Assembly (NCBI GenBank): GCA_022484695.1
Contig: JAKVKU010000005.1
Coordinates: forward strand, 62,001 to 126,000
Length of the DNA: 64,000 nt
Direction of reading: 5' to 3'
From: Lactobacillus sp.
Lineage (GTDB): Bacteria; Bacillota; Bacilli; Lactobacillales; Lactobacillaceae
Every line of letters begins with the position of its first letter. Position 1 is the first letter of the stretch. Shown piece by piece: positions 31,990 through 40,677 of the stretch. The notes under the pieces were generated by a model that had not been told where the DNA came from, did no database searches, and saw only the letters and a program-made list of their open reading frames with translations. The translations under genes and the position numbers were made by a program.

Positions 31990-33264
31990 CTATTTTAACA
32001 AACGTTGTAAGCGCTCATATTGCTGCTTAAAAGCTTGTTCATATTTGCCGTTGGTTTTGGGCTGATAATACTGTTTGTGGCGCAAATTATCCGGCAAATA
32101 TTGTTGGGGGACGAAATCGCCTTTAAAGTCGTGGGGATATTGATAACCCACACCCCGACCTAAGGCTTGCGCCCCCTTATAGTGGGCATCTCTTAAATCT
32201 GCGGGGATCGCGCCGATTTTCCCAGACTGCACATCGCTCAAGGCACTATCGATGGCTGTCATTCCCGAATTAGATTTCGGGGATAAACATAGCTCAATGA
32301 TGGCGTCGGCTAAGGGGATGCGGGCTTCAGGCAGGCCTAATTTTTCAGCGGCAGTGACGGCTTGCACCACCCGACTACAAGCAGGTAGATTGGCCATGCC
32401 AATATCCTCATAGGCAATGACCAATAAGCGGCGGTTGAGACTTTTTAAGTCCCCAGCTTCGATCAAGCGGGCGGCGTAGTGCAGGGCCGCATTTGTATCA
32501 CTGCCCCGAATCGATTTTTGAAACGCTGAGATCACATCATAATGGGCATCGCCATCACCATCTTGAGAAAAGGCCTTTTTTTGTAGGGTTTCTTCGGCAA
32601 TTGGCAGGGTGATTTCGATTTGTTTGGTGGTGGGGTCAGGGGGGGTGGATAAGACCGCCAGTTCCAAGCCATTGAGGGCACTGCGCAGATCACCATTGGT
32701 GGCACTGGTAAAGTGGGCTAATGCTTCAGGGGCCAAGGTCACTGGATATTGCCCCAGGCCCTTTGTTTTATCAGCCAGGGCCCGCTGAAGCGCTATTTTG
32801 ATGTCAGCAGCTGTCAGGGGTTGTAGTTCGAATATTTGGGTGCGGCTGCGAATGGCCGGGGATATATTGATATAGGGGTTTTCAGTGGTAGCGCCGATTA
32901 AAATAATGCGCCCACTTTCTAAATGGGGCAATAAAAAATCTTGCTTGGTTTTATCTAAGCGATGAATTTCATCTAGCATTAAAATAACAGTGCCGCTCAT
33001 TTTAGCTTCTTCAGCGACAATTTGGAGATCTTTTTTAGTGTTCACCGCCGCATTTAACATGCGAAAAGCATATTTGGTACTACCAGCAATTGCACTGGCG
33101 ATACTGGTTTTACCAATACCAGGCGGTCCGTAAAGAATCATTGAAGATAGCATATTGGCTTGGACCATGCGGTAAATAATTTTACCTGGGCCCACTAAGT
33201 GCTGCTGGCCAACGACTTCACTAATGTCTGTTGGCCGCATCCGGTAAGCTAATGGCTTTTGCAA
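31990..33264 (-). CDS. rarA: Replication-associated recombination protein A (RarA/MgsA)
   Basis: AAA+ ATPase of the clamp-loader clade that acts at stalled replication forks. 424 residues. Walker A GPPGIGKTS, Walker B LMLDEIHRLDK, sensor ATTENPYINISPAIRSRTQIFEL, and the C-terminal tetramerisation region (YEDIGMANLPA...YPHDFKGDFVPQQYLP). The start is a TTG at 33264, 8 nt after GGAAGG, giving the expected QKPLAYRMRP N-terminus. Reading further upstream to 33405 crosses the divergent promoter. Confidence 0.93.
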   Translation of the reverse strand: MQKPLAYRMRPTDISEVVGQQHLVGPGKIIYRMVQANMLSSMILYGPPGIGKTSIASAIAGSTKYAFRMLNAAVNTKKDLQIVAEEAKMSGTVILMLDEIHRLDKTKQDFLLPHLESGRIILIGATTENPYINISPAIRSRTQIFELQPLTAADIKIALQRALADKTKGLGQYPVTLAPEALAHFTSATNGDLRSALNGLELAVLSTPPDPTTKQIEITLPIAEETLQKKAFSQDGDGDAHYDVISAFQKSIRGSDTNAALHYAARLIEAGDLKSLNRRLLVIAYEDIGMANLPACSRVVQAVTAAEKLGLPEARIPLADAIIELCLSPKSNSGMTAIDSALSDVQSGKIGAIPADLRDAHYKGAQALGRGVGYQYPHDFKGDFVPQQYLPDNLRHKQYYQPKTNGKYEQAFKQQYERLQRLLK

Positions 33265-33297
33265 GAATAACGCCTTCCAATCTAGCCCCAAAACACA

Positions 33298-33326
33298 TGT
33301 ACATCCATTTCGAGGCAAGTTATAAT
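33298..33326 (+). promoter_or_regulatory. Promoter of the GshF-like gene
   Basis: TGTACA (33298-33303), 17-nt spacer, TATAAT (33321-33326). The -10 is only 8 nt before the ATG at 33334, so the mRNA could be nearly leaderless; no Shine-Dalgarno is visible. Confidence 0.55.
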
Positions 33327-33333
33327 ATAGGGT

Positions 33334-35526
33334 ATGAAAAAATATGAAGTAGGTGAGAGTATTTTGTTTGATATTGGCCAGAAGATCCTTGAAGCCCACG
33401 GGCAAGACTTGTTAGCAAAGACAAATCTGCGTTTTGAAAAAGTGCTTGATGTGGTGACTGTGCACCAGCAGAAACAAAGGATTCAAAATGTGCGCCCCAA
33501 AAATCTAGCCCCAAAAGCCCAACAGGTCTATTTTCAAGCAGGTGCTGGCCAGACACAACACTTGATCACGGATTTCTTTACAGATAGTACTAAAATCTAT
33601 CAGCAATTAAAAGCCTTGGATGCGATTTTAGCCCGTAATTTAGGACCAGATCAAATAATTTGGCCTTTTAGCAATCGACCCCAGGACTTGTTAGCCGATG
33701 AACCCAGTGTGCCGCCCAATGAAGCTGCCCAGTTAAGGGTGCGCTTGGTACTGTCAGATGAGTTGCTGACCCAATTATTTACCCCAGAAACTGCCAAGCA
33801 GTATCCCGATTTTGCGGCATTTAAAAATGCGGTTTATCTGCATTTGGCCCAAAATATAATTAGTAATTTAGATATTCTGGTTTATTTCTTTGGCGCCGCT
33901 CCCATGGCGATGCCAGCGGTCAGCGGGGTCAAACGTTCGGCTATTCAAGCTAAACGTTTTGTTAATTGTAACATGTTTCAAGACTTTGATTCATATCTGG
34001 CAAGTCTCAGACAAGCGGCCAGTGAACCCCAGCCTAAGTTGTTGCAAGCCCCACTATTTTTAAGACCGCAAAAAGGGGATTTGGACTATCACCAAGGGGT
34101 CCAGTATTTGGATCTGCAAGTCTTGGATATTCAACCCAACGTGGCTGATGGGATTTTCGATTACCAAGTTCAATTTTTGAAGCTGTTCTTATTGTTTAAT
34201 GTGGTACAGGTCACCGATCCTGAAAAATTGACGACAGCTGCCCAACGTTTCTACCAAGTGGCCAATGAAGATCCGACCCAACCTAGCCAGGCCCGGACTC
34301 GAATCACTGCTTATTTACAAGAACTGCGGGAATTTGCCACCAAATTCTTTCCAAAGACAGACTATCAAACTGCTTTGGATAAAATGACCCAGGTAGTCGC
34401 TAATGAAACCCAGGCACCGACTGCCCAACTGGCCTTAGAATTTGCCCAAAGTGGGCTATTTCAATTTGGCCGGCAACTGGCTGCCAAGAATCAGCGGATA
34501 TTGACCGGGGAGCCCTACCAACTACGGGGTTATACAGATAAAAGCTTAGAAATTCAGCAATTCATTGGCAGTGCCATTGAAGCGGGCTTAAATTATCGCT
34601 TTTTAGATGGGGACAGTGAATTGTTGCAACTACGCAGTCAGCAACAAAGTGCCATTATCAATGCCCGGCTCACGGCTAAGAATCCTTTGATACTCCAGGC
34701 GATTTTAGCAGATCAACAGGCCATGAACAATTTGTTAGGGTTCGCTCAAGTGGCGGTGCCCAAGGGGTTTGTGGCCACCGACTTAACAGCTGCTAAATAT
34801 TTATTCCATGCAGGATTTGAAAAGAGCGGCGTGGTGATTGCGCCGCAAAATGGTCCAAAGACAGCGCAACAAGTATTTACGACGCCCATTGATGAACACA
34901 CTTTTACCACCAGTTTTTTAGAGGCGCTAGATTATGACGATACCGTGGTGGTCAAGGCCTTTATCCCCGGCTCCGTCTATGATTTCTATATCTTAGATCA
35001 ACATATATTGGCCATATTAGAACAAGTCCCTGCCAATGTGGTTGGGGATGGGCAAAGTGATGTTGAGAGTTTGATCGACCAAAAAAATGATGATGACCGC
35101 CGGGGGCGTTTGGGGCAACGGCCCTTAGTCACGATTCCGAAGACGGCCGCTACGGCTGCATTTTTAGCCCAACACCAACAGAATTACCAAACGATCCCAG
35201 AGCGAGGGGAACAAGTCTTTTTAAGTGCCATTGCCGATTTGGCGGTTGGGGGAGATAGTTTTGATGTTTATGAAGAAGTGGACCAATCTTACCAGAAATT
35301 GGTTTTACAAATTGCCCAAACTTTAAATATGCAACAAGGTCACGTGGCCATGGTTATTCCTAATATTTATACGCCCTATCAATCGGGGCACAATTTAGCA
35401 ATTGTCACCGATGTTGCAGCTGACGTGAGTATTATCCCTTATAGTTTTCCCTTTGCAGGTACCCCTCGCAAATTGAGCCAAGAGATTATCCAAAGCCTAT
35501 TCCCAAAAACCACCAAGGAGGGGTGA
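33334..35526 (+). CDS. GshF-like protein with eroded catalytic residues
   Basis: 730 residues with the overall plan of bifunctional glutathione synthetase GshF: an N-terminal glutamate-cysteine ligase-like half (about 1-470; IWPFSNRP corresponds to the family WPLSMPP motif) and a C-terminal ATP-grasp half (about 480-730; VPANVVGDGQSDVESLI, VGGDSFDVYEEV). Conserved catalytic positions differ: TDFSESQLE reads TDFFTDSTK, the VLVEE glutamate is Lys541, the EYRF arginine is Asp550, GVDM reads GHVAM (669-673), and the E-x-NFNP metal-ligand motif reads TDVAAD (692-697). Length is kept, so it looks like a pseudoenzyme with a changed role. The start ATG has no clear ribosome binding site. Confidence 0.75.
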   Translation: MKKYEVGESILFDIGQKILEAHGQDLLAKTNLRFEKVLDVVTVHQQKQRIQNVRPKNLAPKAQQVYFQAGAGQTQHLITDFFTDSTKIYQQLKALDAILARNLGPDQIIWPFSNRPQDLLADEPSVPPNEAAQLRVRLVLSDELLTQLFTPETAKQYPDFAAFKNAVYLHLAQNIISNLDILVYFFGAAPMAMPAVSGVKRSAIQAKRFVNCNMFQDFDSYLASLRQAASEPQPKLLQAPLFLRPQKGDLDYHQGVQYLDLQVLDIQPNVADGIFDYQVQFLKLFLLFNVVQVTDPEKLTTAAQRFYQVANEDPTQPSQARTRITAYLQELREFATKFFPKTDYQTALDKMTQVVANETQAPTAQLALEFAQSGLFQFGRQLAAKNQRILTGEPYQLRGYTDKSLEIQQFIGSAIEAGLNYRFLDGDSELLQLRSQQQSAIINARLTAKNPLILQAILADQQAMNNLLGFAQVAVPKGFVATDLTAAKYLFHAGFEKSGVVIAPQNGPKTAQQVFTTPIDEHTFTTSFLEALDYDDTVVVKAFIPGSVYDFYILDQHILAILEQVPANVVGDGQSDVESLIDQKNDDDRRGRLGQRPLVTIPKTAATAAFLAQHQQNYQTIPERGEQVFLSAIADLAVGGDSFDVYEEVDQSYQKLVLQIAQTLNMQQGHVAMVIPNIYTPYQSGHNLAIVTDVAADVSIIPYSFPFAGTPRKLSQEIIQSLFPKTTKEG

Positions 35527-35527
35527 A

Positions 35528-36130
35528 ATGATTGATCAACAGGATTTCGATGTATTTAAAGACCCCACGTTAGCCGGGCGCCTGGCCCTGATCCGCAGTC
35601 AAGTGGATCCTAAGTTTGAACAAATTGGTGCCCGCTATGCGACGCAATTTACCCAACAAAGTCAGTTTCAGTTTTATGTGCACATTGCCAAGCACTTACG
35701 GCGCCATAAGAACCCACCGCCAGATACGTGGCTGGCCATCGGTGAGGGGAAGCGGGGGTATAAAATGTTGCCCCACTTTGAAATTGGCTTGTGGCCCAAT
35801 GCCTTATTCATTTGGCTAGCTTATTTGGCGGAGGTGGATGAAAAACCCGCCCATGCCGCCAAGCTAATGACGTTACCCAAACGCTATCCTGATCTGGCTA
35901 CCAGCGGGTTAATGCTGGCCCAAGATCACACCCAACCTAGTAGTGTACCCTTTACAGATGCTAATTTCCAAAGGATTCAAGCAAGATTTAGCAAGACGAA
36001 AGCCGGGGAATTTTTAATTGGCCGCCTGGTGCCGCTGGATTCAGAGATATTTTCAGATGGCCACAAGCAACAGCAACTGCTAGACCAAACCATGGCACAG
36101 TTATTTCAGCTTTATCTGGTGTTAAGATAA
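35528..36130 (+). CDS. DUF1054 protein (YktB-like)
   Basis: 200 residues of the DUF1054/UPF0637 family: N-terminal DFDVFKDPTLAGRLALIRSQVDPKFEQIG, central THIAKHLRRHKNPP-type basic segment and GYKMLPHFEIGLWPNALFIWLAYL. The function of the family is unknown. The ATG is 1 nt after the GshF-like stop and AAGGAGGGG lies in the end of that gene, so the two are one translationally linked unit. A terminator follows. Confidence 0.82.
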   Translation: MIDQQDFDVFKDPTLAGRLALIRSQVDPKFEQIGARYATQFTQQSQFQFYVHIAKHLRRHKNPPPDTWLAIGEGKRGYKMLPHFEIGLWPNALFIWLAYLAEVDEKPAHAAKLMTLPKRYPDLATSGLMLAQDHTQPSSVPFTDANFQRIQARFSKTKAGEFLIGRLVPLDSEIFSDGHKQQQLLDQTMAQLFQLYLVLR

Positions 36131-36177
36131 AATGAGGTCCCACCGAAACTTGAAGTTTCAGGGGACCTCATTTTTAG
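36129..36177. terminator. Terminator after the DUF1054 gene
   Basis: AAATGAGGTCCC...GAAACT pairs with AGTTTC...GGGACCTCATTTTTA. T-runs occur on both strands. Confidence 0.88.
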
Positions 36178-36182
36178 TAAGC

Positions 36183-36212
36183 AAAAAGCTGGCATAACTG
36201 CCAGCTTTTCAT
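36183..36212 (-). terminator. Terminator of rpsD
   Basis: Minus-strand AAAGCTGGCAGTTATGCCAGCTTTTTGC hairpin (8-bp GC-rich stem) just after the rpsD stop. Confidence 0.82.
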
Positions 36213-36220
36213 TGAAAAGA

Positions 36221-36832
36221 TTAAAGAATCTTGTTGTAGAATTCAACGACTAAGGATTCGTCGATATCTGGTTCCAATTCGTCACGTTCTGGTAAACGAA
36301 CTAAAGTACCAGCAACAGCGTTGTCATCAAAAGATACGAAAGCAGGGCGCGCAACAGTTGCTTCCAATGCTGCTTTAACGATATCTAAGTTTTGAGATTT
36401 TTCACGCAAGCTAACAACTTGACCAGGTTTTAATTCATAAGAAGGAATATCCACCCGTTTGCCATCAACAGTCACATGGCCATGGTTGACCAATTGACGT
36501 GCTTGGGGGCGAGTTGTGGCAAAGCCTAAACGATAAACGATGTTATCTAAACGTGTTTCAAGTAAGCTCATGAAGTTATCACCATGCTTACCTTCTTTAA
36601 TTTTACCGGCACGAACGAAAAGATTTCTAAATTGACGTTCGTTTAAGCCGTACATCCAACGTAACTTTTGCTTTTCAGTTAATTGTAAGCCATATTCAGA
36701 AGTCTTACGACGGCTGTTAGGACCATGATCACCAGGGGCATAAGGACGACGAGCTAATTCTTTACCAGTACCTGACAATGAGATACCTAAGCGCCGGGAT
36801 AATTTCCAGCTTGGACCTGTATAACGAGACAT
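36221..36832 (-). CDS. rpsD: 30S ribosomal protein S4
   Basis: 203-residue primary 16S rRNA-binding protein. N-terminal [30 protein letters not shown]...[21 protein letters not shown], and a C-terminal S4 RNA-binding domain (about 94-155; [41 protein letters not shown]). No zinc-knuckle cysteines are present at the N-terminus (C- form). The ATG at 36832 follows GGAGG by 8 nt; the upstream TTG overlaps that site. Monocistronic with its own leader. Confidence 0.97.
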   Translation of the reverse strand: MSRYTGPSWKLSRRLGISLSGTGKELARRPYAPGDHGPNSRRKTSEYGLQLTEKQKLRWMYGLNERQFRNLFVRAGKIKEGKHGDNFMSLLETRLDNIVYRLGFATTRPQARQLVNHGHVTVDGKRVDIPSYELKPGQVVSLREKSQNLDIVKAALEATVARPAFVSFDDNAVAGTLVRLPERDELEPDIDESLVVEFYNKIL

Positions 36833-37019
36833 ATTTGTATCCTCCAAAATTTTGATTGGAGTAAAATAATAAACGTAAACTCAGCAGCCGTTCAGTTGAT
36901 GTTACAATCTTCGCCTTTGCAGCACAAAAGGTTACACAATTGAACGTTATTGAGTACATAAAATGTAGTGCCAGCAACTGTTGCCGGACCTGCCGTTTAC
37001 TGCTGCATTATTTTACACA
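36833..37019 (-). promoter_or_regulatory. rpsD mRNA leader, possible S4 autoregulatory element
   Basis: A 185-nt untranslated leader separates the rpsD promoter from its start. It contains paired segments such as CCGGCAAC/GTTGCTGG near 36970-36990. Firmicutes rpsD leaders are known to bind S4 and autoregulate; no terminator is evident in this one, so control would be at translation. Assigned from length, location and pairing, not from a motif match. Confidence 0.4.
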
Positions 37020-37025
37020 AAGGCT

Positions 37026-37054
37026 AGTGTACCAAAAATCGTGTTAACTAGCAA
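37026..37054 (-). promoter_or_regulatory. Promoter of rpsD
   Basis: Minus-strand TTGCTA (37049-37054), 17-nt spacer, TACACT (37026-37031) with TGG before it (extended -10). The -35 lies inside the last codons of msrC. Confidence 0.7.
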
Positions 37055-37508
37055 GGTGTTTTGCTAATTTCGCAACAAAGGCGGATAAAACTTGTTCATC
37101 AGCAGCTGAGAAACGATCTAAGGTCGGTGAGTCAATGTCTAAAACACCAATTTGTTGGCCGTCAACGTTGATGGGGATGACCAATTCGGAATTGCTGGCA
37201 CTGTCACAGGCGATGTGGCCTTTAAATTCATGGACATTGGCAATCCGTAAAGGCGCATTGTTGTAAAAAGCTGTGCCACAAACGCCTTGGTTATTTTGAA
37301 TATGCATACAAGCGACATTGCCTTGAAAAGGCCCTAAGTCCAAATTATCTGTGCTGGGGTCGTATAAATAAAAGCCTACCCAGTTAATGTTTTCCAGGCT
37401 TTGGTTCAATAAAGCCGCTGCATTAGCCAAGTTGGCAACTTGATTGGTTTCACCTGTCAAAAGGGCATCGATTTGTTCTGGTAAGATAGAAAGTGTTGTC
37501 GTTGTCAT
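37044..37508 (-). CDS. msrC: Free methionine-R-sulfoxide reductase (GAF domain)
   Basis: 154-residue GAF-fold enzyme that reduces free methionine-(R)-sulfoxide. The three family cysteines are present: LGPFQGNVACMHI, GVCGTAF and GHIACDSASNSELVIPI, together with NWVGFYLYD. This distinguishes it from sensory GAF domains. Role: repair of oxidised methionine. The ATG follows GGAAATGA, a moderate ribosome binding site. It runs divergently from ezrA. Confidence 0.9.
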   Translation of the reverse strand: MTTTTLSILPEQIDALLTGETNQVANLANAAALLNQSLENINWVGFYLYDPSTDNLDLGPFQGNVACMHIQNNQGVCGTAFYNNAPLRIANVHEFKGHIACDSASNSELVIPINVDGQQIGVLDIDSPTLDRFSAADEQVLSAFVAKLAKHLAS

Positions 37509-37569
37509 AGAGTCATTTCCTTTATATTGGGATTTTAAAGCTTTTGCTATGTTAGGAAGCGGTACAATC

Positions 37570-37578
37570 TGTTATAAT
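37570..37578 (+). promoter_or_regulatory. Extended -10 promoter of ezrA
   Basis: TGTTATAAT fits TGnTATAAT exactly, 77 nt before the ezrA start. Confidence 0.55.
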
Positions 37579-37654
37579 TTATTCTAGATTTTAATCTGAT
37601 TTTTATATTTATGCAAATGTTTATTACTTAAGTCTTGGAGGATGTGCTTTTCTT

Positions 37655-39367
37655 ATGTTGTATTTTCTGGTTGGAATTGTAATTTTGGCCTTCGCCATCT
37701 ATATTTACATACTTATTGCGATGAATTCAAATCGTAAGCGTATTCGAATTTTAGAAGCCAGACAATTAGAATTGGCGAACCACCCACAAGATGACAAGAT
37801 TCAAAAAATCGATGCTTTGGGACTGAGTGGGGGAAGTTTAAACAGTTATCAAAAATGGGCCCAGGCCTATCAGGGGTTGACTACCAAAACCTTTGATCAA
37901 ATCAATGACGATCTTGGGGCAGCGCAAGACCATAATACCTTATTGCGTTTTTACCAAAGCAAGCGTGATATTACCAAAGTTGAGACTGCCTTAGGAAATG
38001 CCGAAAAACAAATGGCTGATGTGTCTGAAGCTTTTGATAAGATATTGGAGAAGGCTAAGGAAAATGAACGGCAAGTTGCCGAGCTTAGAACGCAATATGA
38101 TGCCTTGAGAAAACAGTTATTGACGCAATCTTTTGCCTTTGGGGAGGCACTACCGGCGTTGGAGAATCAATTGACGGCTATTGAGTCTGCTTTTGACAAA
38201 GCCGAGCAACAAAAAAATAGCAGCGACTTTTTAGAAGAGCAAACGACTTTGGCAGCCGTGGCCAAGCAGCTAAAAGAACTGGAAGCCAATATGATTTCGG
38301 TGCGGCCGCTGTATGCCCAAATCGTCAATAGTTTTACCAGCCAATTGGATGAACAGCAAAAGGGTTTTGATATTTTACGCAAACAACAATATCAATTTCC
38401 AGGTTTTGATGTCCCTGGAGAAATTGCTAAATTGCGCCGCTTCCAGATGCAAACACTGCAGATTCTGTCTCAATTAGCTATTCCCACGGCCAAAAAACGC
38501 AATGAAGATCAAAGTAAAGCTATTGATCGGATTTATGAAGTGATGCAAACCGAGATCGACAGTCACCAATTTGTTGAAACTGAACAAGATCGGCTCAGTC
38601 AGTTTATTGGACATGCGGCCCATCAAAATAGTAACTTGTTGGATGAATTAGAACATTTAGACCAAAGCTATATTTTAAATCATGATGAGCTGAAGACGGC
38701 TGCGGACTACAAACAAACTATTAGTGAGTTACAAGGAGCCTTTGATCAAGATTTACAAGCTATTACTGAAAAACGGGCGGTTTATTCAATCATTGCGGAC
38801 AATTTTAAACGTTATCGCAATGAATTGAAGAAAATTGAAACTGTGCAAATTCAAATTCACAATAAACTTGCGGATCTTTATAAAGGCGAGCAGATGGCCT
38901 TGGAGAGTCTCAAGGAATTTGAAGTTGCCATGCGCAATATTAAACGCCGGGTGACCCAATTTAACCTGCCCGGGTTACCCAAGCCATATTTAGATTTTTA
39001 TTATGTGGTCATCGATGAAATTAAACAATTACATACGGATTTGGATCAAGTGAAGATTGATTTAGATGCCATCACCAAACAATTGATTTTAACGTCGGAT
39101 GATATTGATAAATTAAAGCAGCAAACGGAAGATTTGATCGATGCTGCTTCAATTGGGCAACAATTGTTGCAATATGCCAATAAATATCGTAATGAGAACA
39201 CTGACGTGGCCAATGCGGTCAGTGATGCGACCCGTTTGTTTAATATCGATTATGATTATCCCGCTGCCTTAGATAAAGTGAGTAGTGTTATCGAAAAGGT
39301 GGAACCTGGGGCGTATAAACAGATCGAGGATAGTTATTATAAGCACAAAACTGATGCTTTAATTTAA
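37655..39367 (+). CDS. ezrA: Septation ring regulator EzrA
   Basis: 570 residues: a single N-terminal membrane anchor (about 3-22) with a short outside tail, then a long cytoplasmic array of spectrin-like coiled coils rich in Gln, Leu, Lys and Glu. This N-out, C-in plan and length identify EzrA, which tunes FtsZ-ring placement and links division to PBP1. The GGAGGA site is 12 nt from the ATG, slightly long. Position between rpsD and nifS-thiI is typical for lactobacilli. Confidence 0.93.
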   Translation: MLYFLVGIVILAFAIYIYILIAMNSNRKRIRILEARQLELANHPQDDKIQKIDALGLSGGSLNSYQKWAQAYQGLTTKTFDQINDDLGAAQDHNTLLRFYQSKRDITKVETALGNAEKQMADVSEAFDKILEKAKENERQVAELRTQYDALRKQLLTQSFAFGEALPALENQLTAIESAFDKAEQQKNSSDFLEEQTTLAAVAKQLKELEANMISVRPLYAQIVNSFTSQLDEQQKGFDILRKQQYQFPGFDVPGEIAKLRRFQMQTLQILSQLAIPTAKKRNEDQSKAIDRIYEVMQTEIDSHQFVETEQDRLSQFIGHAAHQNSNLLDELEHLDQSYILNHDELKTAADYKQTISELQGAFDQDLQAITEKRAVYSIIADNFKRYRNELKKIETVQIQIHNKLADLYKGEQMALESLKEFEVAMRNIKRRVTQFNLPGLPKPYLDFYYVVIDEIKQLHTDLDQVKIDLDAITKQLILTSDDIDKLKQQTEDLIDAASIGQQLLQYANKYRNENTDVANAVSDATRLFNIDYDYPAALDKVSSVIEKVEPGAYKQIEDSYYKHKTDALI

Positions 39368-39384
39368 AGATTAAGCAAGTGTAG

Positions 39385-39421
39385 ACTTGAGCTCAACGTA
39401 CTTTTGAGCTCAAGTTTTTTG
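39385..39421 (+). terminator. Terminator of ezrA
   Basis: ACTTGAGCTCA and TGAGCTCAAGT form a perfect 11-bp stem followed by TTTTTT. Confidence 0.92.
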
Positions 39422-39438
39422 TATCGAAATTTTCTGCC

Positions 39439-39466
39439 TTGTTATTTAGCGGCATTTTGTTATAAT
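39439..39466 (+). promoter_or_regulatory. Promoter of nifS-thiI
   Basis: TTGTTA (39439-39444), 16-nt spacer, TATAAT (39461-39466) with TGT before it (extended -10). Confidence 0.7.
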
Positions 39467-39501
39467 TTGTAAGTAAATTTGCACGTAGAAGAGGAATGCC
39501 G

Positions 39502-40650
39502 ATGATTTATTTTGATAACAGTGCCACGACCAAAGTGGCAGATTCTGTTTTAGATACGTATGTGAAGGTCAGTCAGAATTTTTTTGGCAATCCTTCCAGC
39601 TTGCATGCGGTGGGACAAAAGGCTGATGATTTATTGGAGCAGTCCCGCCAACAGGTCGCTGAATTGATGGGGGTCAACGCTAGCGAAATTTATTTCACCA
39701 GTGGCGGTACTGAAGGGGATAATTGGGTGATCAAAGGCACGGCCATGGAAAAAGCCCCCTTTGGTAAACATATTATCACCTCGCAAATTGAGCATCCTGC
39801 CGTGATCAATTCGATGAAACAATTGGAAAAACTTGGCTTTGAGGTCACTTACTTGCCAGTGAATAAGGCTGGATTTGTGTCGCCGGAAAGTTTGGCGGCT
39901 GCCATTCGCCCGGATACGATCTTGGTGTCCATCATGGCGGTGAACAACGAAATTGGCGCCGTCCAGCCTATTCATGAAATTGCCAAGGTTTTAGAAAAAC
40001 ACCAAACGATCCATTTTCATGTGGATGCGGTCCAAGCAATTGGGAAGGGGTTTGACGCCTTATTGCGGGAACCGCGGATCGACTTTTTAAGTTTCTCCGG
40101 GCATAAATTCCATGCGCCCCGGGGCATTGGCTTTGTCTATGCCAAGTCTAAACGGGTATTTCAACCCCTATTAACCGGTGGGGGTCAAGAAAAAGATATG
40201 CGTAGTGGGACCGAGAACACACCGGCCATTGCGGCCATGGCCAAAGCCCTGCGAATCGTTTTGACGGATGAAGACAAGAAAGTCGCCCAGCAATTGGCCA
40301 TTAAACGGCGGTTACTAGCCCACTTACAGACCAAAGAAAATATGGTTATCTTTTCCCCGGATGCTCCAAATTTTGCCCCCCATATTCTTTGCTTTAGTAT
40401 CCCAGGGGTTCGCGGGGAAACAATTGTCCATGCCTTTGAGCAAAAGCAGATTTATATTTCCACCACCAGCGCCTGTTCTTCTAAAAAGGGTGTGGAATCC
40501 AGCACCTTAAAGGCCATGGCGATTCCCAATCATATTGCCGAAAGCGCCGTCCGGGTCAGCTTAGATGACCAAAACACCTTAGCAGAGGCGGATGAATTTA
40601 TCCAAGCCTTTGATGAAATCTATAATCATTTTGCCAAATTATATGTCTAG
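39502..40650 (+). CDS. Cysteine desulfurase, NifS/IscS family
   Basis: 382-residue group I PLP desulfurase: DNSATTKVADSVLDTY, Schiff-base lysine in FSGHKFHAPRGIGFVY, and persulfide Cys325 in STTSACSSKKG. In Firmicutes a NifS-type enzyme directly before thiI supplies sulfur to ThiI for 4-thiouridine in tRNA, and the 27-nt spacing here supports that. It is separate from SufS, so the cell has two desulfurases in this window. The ATG at 39502 has AGAGGA 6 nt upstream; the ATG at 39496 overlaps it. Confidence 0.93.
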   Translation: MIYFDNSATTKVADSVLDTYVKVSQNFFGNPSSLHAVGQKADDLLEQSRQQVAELMGVNASEIYFTSGGTEGDNWVIKGTAMEKAPFGKHIITSQIEHPAVINSMKQLEKLGFEVTYLPVNKAGFVSPESLAAAIRPDTILVSIMAVNNEIGAVQPIHEIAKVLEKHQTIHFHVDAVQAIGKGFDALLREPRIDFLSFSGHKFHAPRGIGFVYAKSKRVFQPLLTGGGQEKDMRSGTENTPAIAAMAKALRIVLTDEDKKVAQQLAIKRRLLAHLQTKENMVIFSPDAPNFAPHILCFSIPGVRGETIVHAFEQKQIYISTTSACSSKKGVESSTLKAMAIPNHIAESAVRVSLDDQNTLAEADEFIQAFDEIYNHFAKLYV

Positions 40651-40677
40651 TACCTAAATACAAGAGGAGTTGAATTG

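Noticed and set aside
33265-33405. 47-residue N-terminal extension of RarA
   Set aside because: It overlaps the divergent promoter; the TTG at 33264 has a ribosome binding site and gives the family N-terminus.
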